12,954 nucleotides of DNA, from assembly GCA_964581505.1 (NCBI GenBank), contig CAZOOR010000074.1:1-12954 (forward strand). Reading direction: 5' to 3'. Below the pieces are notes generated by a model. It worked only from the letters and a program-made list of their open reading frames with translations, did not search any database and had not been told where the DNA came from. How positions within the stretch are numbered: position 1 is the stretch's first letter; the number at the start of each line of letters is the position of its first letter. Shown here piece by piece: positions 1-7,714 of this stretch. The stretch comes from CAZOOR01 sp964581505. GTDB taxonomy: Bacteria; Bacteroidota; Ignavibacteria; Kapaibacteriales; UBA2268. Position numbers and translations under genes: made by a program.

Positions 1-1
1 T

Positions 2-85
2 ATTCGGCTTGATGTGTCGGGCTTGGCGGCGGGTGTGTATTTTGTCCGTGTGGGCAGCAAGATGTATAAGTTTGTGAAGATGTAA
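2..85 (+). CDS. C-terminal end of a type IX secretion (T9SS) sorting-domain protein, partial
   Basis: The window opens inside a gene: an in-frame stretch of 27 residues ends at TAA 83-85. It contains the pattern LDVSGLAAGVYFVRV followed by a short basic end, KMYKFVKM. This is the typical last part of a T9SS type A C-terminal sorting domain: a beta strand, 'GxYxVRV', a short turn, then 'xxKFVKx' at the extreme C-terminus. Such domains direct proteins through the outer membrane to the cell surface or medium and are normally removed on export. The body of the protein lies outside the window, so its own function cannot be told. The stretch is visibly richer in G and C than the following intergenic DNA. 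Confidence 0.8.
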   Translation: MRLDVSGLAAGVYFVRVGSKMYKFVKM

Positions 86-250
86 AGGCAAAACAGCCGA
101 CCTCTCTGTCGCTTCGCGACATCTCTCCTTAGCAAGGAGAGAAAAAATGTTCGTTATGCTGAGCCGCAGGCGAAGCATCCATGCCTTTTGCCTTTAAAGT
201 TCCCATCTCGCAGAGGGGTGGCAGACGAAGTCTGACGGGGTGTTAGGCTG
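86..250. repeat. Intergenic composite hairpin block, probable dispersed repeat
   Basis: Directly after the stop codon comes a block made of small perfect inverted repeats: TGTCGC/GCGACA with a 3-base loop (107-121), TCTCTCCTT/AAGGAGAGA with a 3-base loop (122-142), ATGCT/AGCAT (156-178), and CAGAC/GTCTG with loop GAA (222-234). Outer arms also pair: AGGCAAAA 86-93 with TTTTGCCT 186-193, and CAGCC 94-98 with GGCTG 246-250. No long open frame is seen. This arrangement resembles dispersed palindromic intergenic repeats (REP- or MITE-like) known from many genomes. Only one copy is present in this window, so repetition elsewhere is inferred. Confidence 0.6.
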
Positions 251-459
251 CTTCAAATTATATCAATTAGTCAACTAAGTTCTTAAAACAATAACTTACT
301 ATTCAACTGCTACTTTTTTAATAATTGTTCCGCTGACATCAATAGATTGAAATATTTAAGTATATTAACGAAGTTGATAATTTGTTCTATGCAATATAAA
401 GCAATTCAAAATATTAATTAACGTCTATCAATTCTGTGATAATTAAATTTAAGAGATAA
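251..459. other. AT-rich leader before the rhomboid gene, no gene seen
   Basis: About 210 bases of strongly AT-rich DNA without an open frame of useful length or a clear hairpin terminator. It presumably carries the promoter of the rhomboid-ispG pair, but no convincing promoter box could be fixed. The nearest match to a Bacteroidota -7 box (TAnnTTTG) is one base short, near 380-390. The bases before the ATG (AAGAGATAA) offer only a weak ribosome binding site. Confidence 0.4.
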
Positions 460-1383
460 ATGTCAGCATTAACTAAATTCAGTCTGTTTCCGCCGGTAAT
501 AAAAGCATTGATGGTCATTAATCTGTCTGTGTTTATATTTAAATTATTATTTGTAGGAATCTATTATGTCGGTTCGACATCATTATCAAGTTATTTTATA
601 GAATATCTATATCTTCATCCTGTTGATGACGGTAGTTTTTATATTTGGCAATTAATCACATATCAGTTTATCCATGGCGGATTTATGCACATATTTTTTA
701 ATTTATTTGCTTTGTGGATGTTCGGTGTAGAACTTGAGAATTTATGGGGTGGTTCGAAATTCTTAGCTTTCTATCTGCTATCTGGTATAGGTGCCGGTCT
801 TACACAACTTTACATTGCGCCATTATTCGGTACGCCTGCATTAACAATTGGAGCAAGTGGAGCAGTGTTCGGTGTGCTTGTTGCTTTCGGTATGACAAAT
901 CCTAACCGACCGATATTTATGTTTCCTTTCTTCATACCAATTCCTGCAAAATACTTTGTGATTATTTATGCAGGTATAGAATTATTAATGGGCTTTGGCT
1001 CTACCGATAATATAGCCCATTTTGCACATCTCGGGGGAGCCGCAACCGGTTATATTTTATTCAAGTTTGCCGATAAATGGGGTATCTATCGATTTTTTGA
1101 TAATTTATTCAAAAAGAAGCAGACCTATGTGGAACCTGATTATCATAATAAGGTCTATTCTATGGATTATCAACAACGCTATAAGGAGCGTAGTAATCAG
1201 CAAACTACAGAAGCAAATAACTATACAAGTTCTTCAAAGACTAAGAGATTTATTGTTGATGACGAGGAAATCACACAGGGACAAATTAATACTATATTGG
1301 ATAAAATATCTGCAAGCGGATATCAGAATTTAAGCGAAAAAGAAAAGAAAATTCTTTTGGAATTGAGTCAAAGATTGAAATAA
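460..1383 (+). CDS. Rhomboid family intramembrane serine protease
   Basis: A membrane protease of 307 residues that cleaves other membrane proteins within or next to their membrane segment. The rhomboid core covers about residues 12-205 with several hydrophobic segments. The family signatures are all there: HxxxN (H77, N81) after the first loop, GASG with the catalytic Ser133, and the partner histidine H190 in AHLGGAATG. A cytosolic tail of about 100 residues follows. It is basic and polar at first, then ends in a short acidic/helical segment (about 264-307, starting near IVDDEEIT) that looks like the small C-terminal domain found on Bacteroidota rhomboids. The substrate is not known. The ispG start lies one base after its stop, so the two are probably co-transcribed. 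Confidence 0.93.
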   Translation: MSALTKFSLFPPVIKALMVINLSVFIFKLLFVGIYYVGSTSLSSYFIEYLYLHPVDDGSFYIWQLITYQFIHGGFMHIFFNLFALWMFGVELENLWGGSKFLAFYLLSGIGAGLTQLYIAPLFGTPALTIGASGAVFGVLVAFGMTNPNRPIFMFPFFIPIPAKYFVIIYAGIELLMGFGSTDNIAHFAHLGGAATGYILFKFADKWGIYRFFDNLFKKKQTYVEPDYHNKVYSMDYQQRYKERSNQQTTEANNYTSSSKTKRFIVDDEEITQGQINTILDKISASGYQNLSEKEKKILLELSQRLK

Positions 1384-1384
1384 T

Positions 1385-2461
1385 ATGAGCGAACATTTTT
1401 CAAAACGCCGCAAAACACGTAAACTTTACGTAGGCAATGTAGCTATCGGTGGAGACGCTCCCGTTAGTGTGCAAACAATGACTAAAACCAAAACATCTGA
1501 TATAGATGCTACTATTGCCCAAGTGAAACGTTGCGAAGTCGCAGGTGCTGATATTGTCCGTATTACCGTAAATGACTTGCCTGCCGCTGATGCAATAAAG
1601 GAAATTGTGCAATCCGTTAATGTACCTATTGTTGCAGATATTCATTTCAATCATATTTTAGCATTGAAATCAATTGAGGCGGGTGTTGCTAAAGTACGTA
1701 TAAATCCGGGAAATATAGGTGCGAAGGAAAGAATAAAAGAAGTCCTTGATGCGGCAAAAACTAAAGGCATTCCAATTAGAATAGGTATAAACTCCGGTTC
1801 GCTTGAAAACGATTTATTGGAAAAATATAAATACCCTACTGCTGAGGCGCTTTACGAAAGTGCTATGCGGCATGTTGGATATGCCACTGAATTCGGTTTT
1901 GAGGATATTATTATTGCCGTAAAATCTACATCTGTTCCGCTTATGATTGATGCGTACAGGTTAATTGCCGAAAAAACCGATTACCCGCTACATCTCGGAG
2001 TAACGGAAGCAGGTATGGTGCGTGTCGGAACTATTAAATCTGCTGTTGGTATTGGTACACTTCTAGCGGAGGGAATAGGCGATACAATTAGAGTTTCGCT
2101 TACTGACGAACCTGAAAAAGAAGTAGAAGTCGGAAAAGAAATATTAAAATCGCTTGGTCTTGCATCTCGAAATGTCGAAATAATTTCTTGTCCCACATGC
2201 GGACGTATCGAAGTTGATTTGTTGAAAATAACAAAAGCCATAGAGGAAAAGGTCAAGGACATTAAAAAATCTGTCAAAGTAACAGTGCTTGGTTGTGCAG
2301 TGAACGGTCCGGGCGAAGCCAAAGATGCCGATATTGGCATTGCCGCCGCAAAGGGTGGCGGTTTGCTATATCTTAACGGCAAACAAATACGCAAAGTAAG
2401 AGAAGAGGATATTGTCAATACTGTTTATGAAGAAGTATTAAAGTTCCAACCTAAGGACTAA
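1385..2461 (+). CDS. ispG: 4-hydroxy-3-methylbut-2-enyl diphosphate synthase (GcpE), short form
   Basis: IspG performs the next-to-last step of the MEP isoprenoid pathway. It reductively opens methylerythritol cyclodiphosphate to HMBPP with a [4Fe-4S] cluster. The 358 residues hold an N-terminal TIM barrel (about 1-245) and a C-terminal reductase domain (about 260-350). The cluster ligands are visible as C269 and C272 (CPTC), C304 (LGCAVNGPGE) and the following E311. Other family motifs are GGDAPVSVQTMT near the start and ADIHFN at 84-89. The length fits the two-domain bacterial form (about 370 in E. coli), not the long form with an extra inserted domain known from Bacteroidetes, Chlorobi, Chlamydia and plants. 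The start lies one base after the rhomboid stop, which suggests translational coupling. Confidence 0.97.
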   Translation: MSEHFSKRRKTRKLYVGNVAIGGDAPVSVQTMTKTKTSDIDATIAQVKRCEVAGADIVRITVNDLPAADAIKEIVQSVNVPIVADIHFNHILALKSIEAGVAKVRINPGNIGAKERIKEVLDAAKTKGIPIRIGINSGSLENDLLEKYKYPTAEALYESAMRHVGYATEFGFEDIIIAVKSTSVPLMIDAYRLIAEKTDYPLHLGVTEAGMVRVGTIKSAVGIGTLLAEGIGDTIRVSLTDEPEKEVEVGKEILKSLGLASRNVEIISCPTCGRIEVDLLKITKAIEEKVKDIKKSVKVTVLGCAVNGPGEAKDADIGIAAAKGGGLLYLNGKQIRKVREEDIVNTVYEEVLKFQPKD

Positions 2462-3031
2462 TCAGAAGTTCATCTTTGAACCGTCAGGCATTATCATAGG
2501 ATATGATATATCATAATCGCCCCGTTTGATTTTCTTTAACTTTGATTTTGCCAATGTTCTACGGATTGGGGTTAGCCGTTCATAGAATAGTGTTCCGTTC
2601 AGATGGTCGTACTCATGCAGAATAACACGCGCAAGAATAGAATCAGCCTCAATAATATGTTCCTTCATATCAATATCAAGATATTTAATTTCAATTGCTT
2701 CAGCACGTATTACATCTTCAAAATATTTAGGAACACTAAGGCAACCTTCTTGAAATTCCGCAGTTTCATCTGAATACGAAATTATTTCGGGATTAATAAA
2801 TGCAATAGGTCCACGTGATTTTCCTTCTTCCTCGGACGGGGTAGTATCAACTATGAATATCGAACGATTATCACCTATCTGGTTAGCCGCCAAACCTATC
2901 CCATCGGCATTGTACATTGATTGATACATATTATCAATGAGTTCTTTTAATTCTTCGTTAAATTCTTTGACCGGTTTCGATTTCTGTTTCAAAACCTGAT
3001 GAAAACAATTATATATCGGTATTATTGCCAT
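2462..3031 (-). CDS. def: Peptide deformylase
   Basis: A metallohydrolase that removes the formyl group from the first methionine of new proteins at the ribosome. The 189 residues carry all three family motifs: GIGLAANQ (44-51), EGCLSVP (95-101) with metal ligand C97, and HEYDH (139-143) with ligands H139 and H143 and catalytic E140. The length is normal for the family. The start ATG at 3031 is preceded on the - strand by AGAGAGAAAAA, an acceptable purine-rich site. The gene converges on ispG, and its TGA begins at the base next to the ispG TAA, leaving no intergenic base for a terminator. It diverges from murD across a 111-base promoter region. Confidence 0.96.
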   Translation of the reverse strand: MAIIPIYNCFHQVLKQKSKPVKEFNEELKELIDNMYQSMYNADGIGLAANQIGDNRSIFIVDTTPSEEEGKSRGPIAFINPEIISYSDETAEFQEGCLSVPKYFEDVIRAEAIEIKYLDIDMKEHIIEADSILARVILHEYDHLNGTLFYERLTPIRRTLAKSKLKKIKRGDYDISYPMIMPDGSKMNF

Positions 3032-3082
3032 TTTTTCTCTCTATATTTTGCTATTTCTTTATTATTTTAAAAATAAATACTC

Positions 3083-3090
3083 TAATTTTG
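3083..3090 (+). promoter_or_regulatory. Candidate Bacteroidota-type -7 box for murD
   Basis: TAATTTTG fits the Bacteroidota -7 consensus TAnnTTTG and lies about 52 bases before the murD ATG in the 111-base divergent def-murD spacer (3032-3142). No TTG -33 box is seen at the usual distance upstream. The spacer is so AT-rich that a chance match is quite possible. No matching box was found for def on the other strand. Confidence 0.3.
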
Positions 3091-3142
3091 CAATACACGT
3101 AAACAATATATATTTAATTGTATATCAGGAAAGTAAAATTTT

Positions 3143-4480
3143 ATGAATATTACGGTAATAGGTGCAGGCAAAAGCGGAAAAGCGGCGGCTTTTCTTGCGA
3201 AACGGAATGGCAATAATGTATTTGTTAGCGAATCAAACAATGCTGAGAAATATAAGGATTTAATTATACAGTTTGAAAAAAACGGCATTGAATATGAGTT
3301 CGGAGGAAATACGGAGAAAGCTACAGAAAATGCAGACTTGATTATTACTTCTCCGGGTGTTTTGCCCACAACAGCGGTAATTGTGAGTGCGGAAGAAAAA
3401 AATATTGAAATTATTTCGGAATTGGAATATGCATATCAATTCATAAATAATCCGATAATTGCTATAACCGGTACTAACGGAAAAACAACAACAACTGCAT
3501 TAATTACTTATGTTTTTAATCACTCCGGCAGGAAGGCGATTGCTGCCGGAAATATCGGTACGCCGCTGTCAGACCTTGTTGGCAATGTTGATGATGATAC
3601 TGTCATTGTTGCGGAGCTAAGCAGTTTTCAGCTTGATAGAATTAAAACATTCCGTCCCGATATTGCCATTATTCTGAATATAACGCCCGACCATTTATAT
3701 TATCACGGAACATTTGAAAGTTATCAACAAGCAAAGTGGAAAATTTTTTCTAATCAAAGTGAAAAAGATTTGTTAATTTTGAATCGTGATAATGCAGCAA
3801 CAATGGGGGGAATGCCGCACACAGGGGGAAATATTGCTTACTTTTCGATGTCCGACACCCAAATCGGAGTATTTAAAAGAGGCAGTGAAATGGTTGTGCG
3901 ATACCCCTCGAAAGAAAACGAGGAGGTTATTATGTTATTCGAGGAGCTTAGTCTTCCCGGCGTTCATAACGCGTATAATTCTATGGCGGCGGCACTTGCC
4001 GCACGTGCTTTCGAGATTCGCAATGAAGATATTCGCGATAGTCTGATGAGTTTCAAAGGGGTTGAACACCGCCTTGAATTTGTTAGAACATATAATGGTG
4101 TTGATTATATCAACGATTCAAAAGCAACTAATATTAATGCTACTTGGTATGCTCTTGCCAGCTACAACCGTCCTATTATTTGGATTGCCGGTGGTAGGGG
4201 GGATAATAATGATTATTCGGAATTAGATGATTTAGTTGAAAAAAATGTTAAAGCGATTATTTGTATCGGCGAGGAGGCTGATAATATATTTTCGCATTAC
4301 TGTTCCAAACTTAGATGTATTCGTGCCTCAGAACTTCAAGACGCTGTATGGGAAGCATATAAGCAGGCAAATGATGGTGATATTGTATTATTTACACCGG
4401 CTTGCAAATCTTTCGATATGTTTATGAATTTCGAGCATAGGGGACAGGTCTTCAAGGAAATTGTGAATAATTTGAGGTAA
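3143..4480 (+). CDS. murD: UDP-N-acetylmuramoyl-L-alanine--D-glutamate ligase
   Basis: A cytosolic ATP-dependent ligase that adds D-glutamate to UDP-MurNAc-L-alanine, the second amino acid of the peptidoglycan stem. It has 445 residues, a normal size. Visible parts are an N-terminal Rossmann-like UDP-binding domain (VIGAGKSGKAAA, 5-16), the ATP loop GTNGKTT (110-116), the central domain with NITPDHLYYHG (179-189), and a lysine at 198 that matches the carbamylated lysine of E. coli MurD. The C-terminal ligase domain has GVEHRLE (306-312), INDSKATN (323-330) and TPACKSFDMF (418-427). The next gene begins two bases downstream, and ftsW follows, as in dcw clusters. murG, murC and mraY, the usual neighbours, are not present on either side. 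Confidence 0.96.
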   Translation: MNITVIGAGKSGKAAAFLAKRNGNNVFVSESNNAEKYKDLIIQFEKNGIEYEFGGNTEKATENADLIITSPGVLPTTAVIVSAEEKNIEIISELEYAYQFINNPIIAITGTNGKTTTTALITYVFNHSGRKAIAAGNIGTPLSDLVGNVDDDTVIVAELSSFQLDRIKTFRPDIAIILNITPDHLYYHGTFESYQQAKWKIFSNQSEKDLLILNRDNAATMGGMPHTGGNIAYFSMSDTQIGVFKRGSEMVVRYPSKENEEVIMLFEELSLPGVHNAYNSMAAALAARAFEIRNEDIRDSLMSFKGVEHRLEFVRTYNGVDYINDSKATNINATWYALASYNRPIIWIAGGRGDNNDYSELDDLVEKNVKAIICIGEEADNIFSHYCSKLRCIRASELQDAVWEAYKQANDGDIVLFTPACKSFDMFMNFEHRGQVFKEIVNNLR

Positions 4481-4482
4481 AT

Positions 4483-4818
4483 ATGAATGTTATTGATAAG
4501 TACTACTATAAGATGTTAAATAGCGCTTCTTCAAAAACGAAAATCATTACGGGTTTTTTGTTTTTGGCAATTGGAGCATTAGGTCTTTTGGCTTCTTTTA
4601 TGGAGCCTACAAAGAATTTTACTTTTGATAATATTCGTAGTATCGGTTTTTTGATTTTCGGAATATCCTTATTATTATCATCTGTTCTAATTTTAAGTAC
4701 TTGGGAAATTGATAATGACAGATTTCCTATCGGCATACGCAAACTTTTAATAATCTTATTCCAAGTATTTGGTTTCCTATTTATTATCATCGGATATATT
4801 CGTATTTTTTTCTTTTAA
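4483..4818 (+). CDS. Small membrane protein of unknown function between murD and ftsW
   Basis: I do not recognise this 111-residue protein. It has a short polar N-terminus (KYYYKMLNSASSKTK) and three likely membrane helices at about 20-39, 53-73 and 86-108. Short connecting loops lie between, one with an ENxx-like acidic stretch (WEIDNDRF, 74-81). It ends right after the third helix in aromatic residues. It starts two bases after murD and stops six bases before the GTG of ftsW, so it is almost certainly in the same transcript. Its place in a division/cell-wall operon suggests an envelope role, but that is only inference from position. It could also be a lineage-specific filler with no link to division. 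Confidence 0.75.
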   Translation: MNVIDKYYYKMLNSASSKTKIITGFLFLAIGALGLLASFMEPTKNFTFDNIRSIGFLIFGISLLLSSVLILSTWEIDNDRFPIGIRKLLIILFQVFGFLFIIIGYIRIFFF

Positions 4819-4824
4819 TTAATT

Positions 4825-5928
4825 GTGCCGAACGACAAGAAGCATATTGATTGGGTTATTCTTTTACTGACGATAGGGCTGATGCTGATGAGTATTGCTT
4901 TTGTTTACAGTGCAAGTGCATCAATTGCAGAAGCTCGCTTCGGTAGCCCTGATAAATTATTTGCTTCGCATACTTTGCGTGTTCTTTTCGGATTTATATT
5001 TTTATTTATCTTTATGAAGGTTGATTATCATTTCTGGAGTAAATATTCAAAGATAATAATCTTCATTTCGGTTATTTCATTGCTTCTTGTATTAGTAATG
5101 GGGACAACAATCAATGGTGCTAACAGGTGGTTGTATATAGGACCAATTAATTTTCAGCCGTCTGAACTCGCCAAATTCGCTCTTGTACTTCATTTTGCAT
5201 ATTTATTAACGGAGCGGCAGGAATTTATTAAGGATTTCAAATACGGGCTATTGCCGCTACTTGTTTGGAGTTTTATTATTACTGCATTAATTGCTGTTCA
5301 GCCGAATTTTTCTTCAGCTGTTGTAATTTATCTAATTGCGGCGGTTATGATGTTTATAGGTAATGCAAACTTGAAACATCTATTTTTTATTGGGCTTACA
5401 TCAGTCGTAGGTTTGGGTGTTTACGCATTATCCGCTCCATACAGGCTGGCTCGTTTGCAGAATTATATCGGCTTAGTCTCTGACAATCATTATGTAAGTA
5501 AATCCGCATTCCAAGCACATCAAGCGGTAATAGCATTTGGCAATGGCGGTGTTTTCGGAATGGGACCGGGACAAAGCCGCCAAAGTTTACTCTATCTACC
5601 CGAGGCTTATGGCGATTTTATATTTTCCATCATCGGTGAAGAATACGGATTTATCGGAACAAGTTTTGTAATTATTATCTTTGCAATTATTGCCTATCGG
5701 GGTATTAAAATTGCAAGGCAGGCACCGGATTTATTCGGATATTTTCTTGCTTTCGGGATAACCGTTACAATTACTCTCTACGCTTTTGTGAGTGCAGGCG
5801 TCAATACGGGATTACTTCCTACAACGGGTCTGCCACTGCCATTGATTAGCTATGGTGGTACTGCAATTATCTTTTATTGTGCCGCTATCGGAATGCTCTT
5901 GAACATATCAGCTCACAGTAGCAATTAA
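4825..5928 (+). CDS. ftsW: FtsW/RodA/SpoVE (SEDS) family peptidoglycan polymerase, likely FtsW
   Basis: A polytopic inner-membrane glycosyltransferase of the SEDS family that polymerises lipid II at the division septum together with a class B penicillin-binding protein. The 367 residues show about ten hydrophobic segments. Signatures are NGANRW (97-102), QPSELAKF (111-118), GNGGVFGMGPGQSRQ (239-253), LPEAYGDFIFSIIGEE (258-273) and LPLPLISYGGTA (336-347). D264 sits where the catalytic Asp of the family is found. The 'GxGxSRQSLLYLPE' loop and the murD neighbour favour FtsW over RodA. The start is GTG at 4825, the most upstream usual start in this frame, since a stop in frame lies at 4816-4818. 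No strong ribosome binding site is visible, so coupling to the gene before is likely. Confidence 0.93.
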   Translation: MPNDKKHIDWVILLLTIGLMLMSIAFVYSASASIAEARFGSPDKLFASHTLRVLFGFIFLFIFMKVDYHFWSKYSKIIIFISVISLLLVLVMGTTINGANRWLYIGPINFQPSELAKFALVLHFAYLLTERQEFIKDFKYGLLPLLVWSFIITALIAVQPNFSSAVVIYLIAAVMMFIGNANLKHLFFIGLTSVVGLGVYALSAPYRLARLQNYIGLVSDNHYVSKSAFQAHQAVIAFGNGGVFGMGPGQSRQSLLYLPEAYGDFIFSIIGEEYGFIGTSFVIIIFAIIAYRGIKIARQAPDLFGYFLAFGITVTITLYAFVSAGVNTGLLPTTGLPLPLISYGGTAIIFYCAAIGMLLNISAHSSN

Positions 5929-5935
5929 AAAAAAC

Positions 5936-5964
5936 TTGTTTATTAAATTGATTTTAGTTATATA
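5936..5964 (+). promoter_or_regulatory. Weak candidate promoter for accD
   Basis: In the 76-base gap between ftsW and accD, TTGTTT (5936-5941) and TATATA (5959-5964) are spaced by 17 bases, a sigma70-like layout about 40 bases before the accD ATG. The matches to consensus are partial and the gap is very AT-rich. No TAnnTTTG box is present here, so this is a low-confidence suggestion. Confidence 0.2.
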
Positions 5965-6004
5965 GTAGTCGGATTTTTATTAAAATTTATTAAGAAATAT
6001 AATT

Positions 6005-6844
6005 ATGGCTTGGTTTTTAAGGTCTAAACAAAACATTGTAGAAACAACACAGCGCGAAATGCCTGACGGATTATGGACAAAATGTCCCTCCTGCGGCGAA
6101 ATAATGTACAAACGTCAGCTCGAAGAGCATTTCTTTATTTGTACTAAATGTTCCTACCATTTCAGAATTGGTAGTGCGGAATATATTGAACTTATTTTTG
6201 ATGAAGGTACATTTGTAGAAACGGATACAAATTTACGCTCGGGCGACCCTTTGGAATTTGTTGATACAAAATCTTATAAGGACAGAATAATTGCCACACA
6301 CAAGAAAACAAACGTCAATGATGCTATTACTACCGGCTACGGAGAAGTAAACGGCAATTTAATTTCATTTGGTAGTATGAATTTCAATTTTGTTGGTGGC
6401 AGTATGGGGTCGGTGGTTGGTGAAAAGATTTTCAGAGCCGCTAAATTTTCATTGGAAAAGAAAGTGCCTTTTCTTTTGGTTTCTGCTTCCGGTGGGGCGC
6501 GTATGCAGGAAGCCGCACTCTCACTAATGCAAATGGCAAAAACAAGTGCAGTACTGACTGAACTTGCCGAGAACAAAATTCCATACTTCACTTTATTGAC
6601 AGACCCTACAACCGGAGGTGTTACTGCTTCCTATGCTATGCTGGGGGACGTAATACTTGCCGAACCCGGGGCATTGATAGGATTTGCCGGTCCAAGAGTT
6701 ATTGAACAAACAATAAGAAAAAAACTACCGCAAGGTTTCCAAAGGGCAGAATTTCTTTTGGAGCATGGATTTGTCGATACTATAGTAAAACGCAATAATT
6801 TGAAAAATACATTAACTTATTTGATAAAATGGTTCAAAGGATAA
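6005..6844 (+). CDS. accD: Acetyl-CoA carboxylase, carboxyltransferase subunit beta
   Basis: The beta half of the carboxyltransferase that, with AccA, moves the carboxyl group from biotin on AccB to acetyl-CoA to give malonyl-CoA for fatty acid synthesis. The 279-residue protein begins with the typical zinc ribbon: C27xxC30 and C46xxC49. The crotonase-fold domain follows, with VGGSMGSVVGEK (130-141), SASGGARMQEA (160-170), DPTTGGVTASYAMLGD (200-215) and GFAGPRVIEQT (226-236). Length and motifs are normal, so it should be active. accA is not in the window, which is usual since the two subunits are often unlinked. An ATG for a following reading frame overlaps its last codons (6829). Confidence 0.97.
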   Translation: MAWFLRSKQNIVETTQREMPDGLWTKCPSCGEIMYKRQLEEHFFICTKCSYHFRIGSAEYIELIFDEGTFVETDTNLRSGDPLEFVDTKSYKDRIIATHKKTNVNDAITTGYGEVNGNLISFGSMNFNFVGGSMGSVVGEKIFRAAKFSLEKKVPFLLVSASGGARMQEAALSLMQMAKTSAVLTELAENKIPYFTLLTDPTTGGVTASYAMLGDVILAEPGALIGFAGPRVIEQTIRKKLPQGFQRAEFLLEHGFVDTIVKRNNLKNTLTYLIKWFKG

Positions 6845-7648
6845 CAAGTATTTAGTTTATTCAAATATATTATTTTATTCATATTTGCCGCTAATCTTGT
6901 ATTTGCGGCTGATGAATACGGGAGTGATAAAGCAGATACATCGAAGTTTATTAAAACGAGTTTTACTTTCTTGATGGGGTTTCCTTTTCCGTCTCAATCA
7001 AATGGTTTTGATGAGGTATATCTAAATGTGTTAGGTGGACGAAATAACTACTATTCTCCCTCTGCACTACTGACCGGTAAAATGCTATTTGAATATAATG
7101 AAAATATTAGTTTGGGATTGCTCTGCGAATACTATCTTGTTGAGATGAGGGACGAATACTCTCAAAATATACAAGTGGCGGGCAAGAATATTAGTAGAAG
7201 ATTTTTAGAAAGATTGGATATTCAGACATTGCCAATAGCATTTATTGCAGAATATTCTCCGGCGGATACACCGTATAAAAATTACGTTGGACTTGGTGCG
7301 GGATTTAGTATTGGCAATATTAAATGGTTTGAAAATGTGAACTCCGATATATATGGAGATAGAAGGCATTCAAGCGAAATATATAACGATTCTCCTATAT
7401 CTCCGTTTGTCAAAATGTACTTTGGCGTGCTTCTGAATTTTGATAAAAGAAATAAAAAAGAATTTTTAGGAGCATTGCATTTCGAGGTATCAATAAATTA
7501 TTTGTTTAGAAGTCTTAAAATATATGAGGAACTTAATAAACAATATGTTAAACCACCGGAGGAATTTAATCGGCGATACTTTGTTCTACCGTTCTATTTA
7601 GGTTTATCTGCCGGAATAAGTTTTAATTTATTCCACAGAATAAACTGA
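6845..7648 (+). CDS. Secreted outer-membrane beta-barrel-like protein of unknown function, N-terminus uncertain
   Basis: The first usual starts in frame are TTG 6971 and ATG 6974, giving about 225 residues. The frame is open back to 6845, and the upstream codons read as a clear signal peptide: FSLFKYIILFIFAANLVFA, followed by ADEYG, a good signal peptidase I site. No ATG, GTG or TTG precedes this stretch in frame. An ATG at 6829, overlapping accD, would supply a natural start (MVQRIT...) if one base between 6844 and 6852 were absent. The mature part is rich in aromatic residues and alternating strands (for example NYVGLGAGFSIG and FVLPFYLGLSAGISFN), like an outer-membrane barrel. No specific family is recognised. 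The accD neighbour gives no functional hint. Confidence 0.7.
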   Translation, partial: QVFSLFKYIILFIFAANLVFAADEYGSDKADTSKFIKTSFTFLMGFPFPSQSNGFDEVYLNVLGGRNNYYSPSALLTGKMLFEYNENISLGLLCEYYLVEMRDEYSQNIQVAGKNISRRFLERLDIQTLPIAFIAEYSPADTPYKNYVGLGAGFSIGNIKWFENVNSDIYGDRRHSSEIYNDSPISPFVKMYFGVLLNFDKRNKKEFLGALHFEVSINYLFRSLKIYEELNKQYVKPPEEFNRRYFVLPFYLGLSAGISFNLFHRIN

Positions 7649-7714
7649 TACAAAAGAAAATTAAAGATAATAATTGCCACTAAGGCATTCTGTGATTTAT
7701 TCATTCAGTAATAT

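Noticed and set aside
122..142. Hairpin TCTCTCCTT/AAGGAGAGA as terminator of the T9SS gene
   Set aside because: It is followed by a run of A rather than T on the + strand, so it does not have the form of an intrinsic terminator. It fits better as part of the repeat block.
1981..2418. 145-residue open frame on the - strand inside ispG
   Set aside because: It is antisense to a well-supported gene with conserved motifs. Its translation is S/P/T-rich with no recognisable domain, which is a normal shadow.
6829..6855. Small open frame from ATG 6829 as a separate leader peptide
   Set aside because: It would encode only eight residues. It is better explained as the displaced start of the barrel protein.
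7628..7643. TTATTC/GAATAA inverted repeat at the end of the barrel gene as a terminator
   Set aside because: Six weak AT-rich pairs, inside the coding region, with no T-run following.
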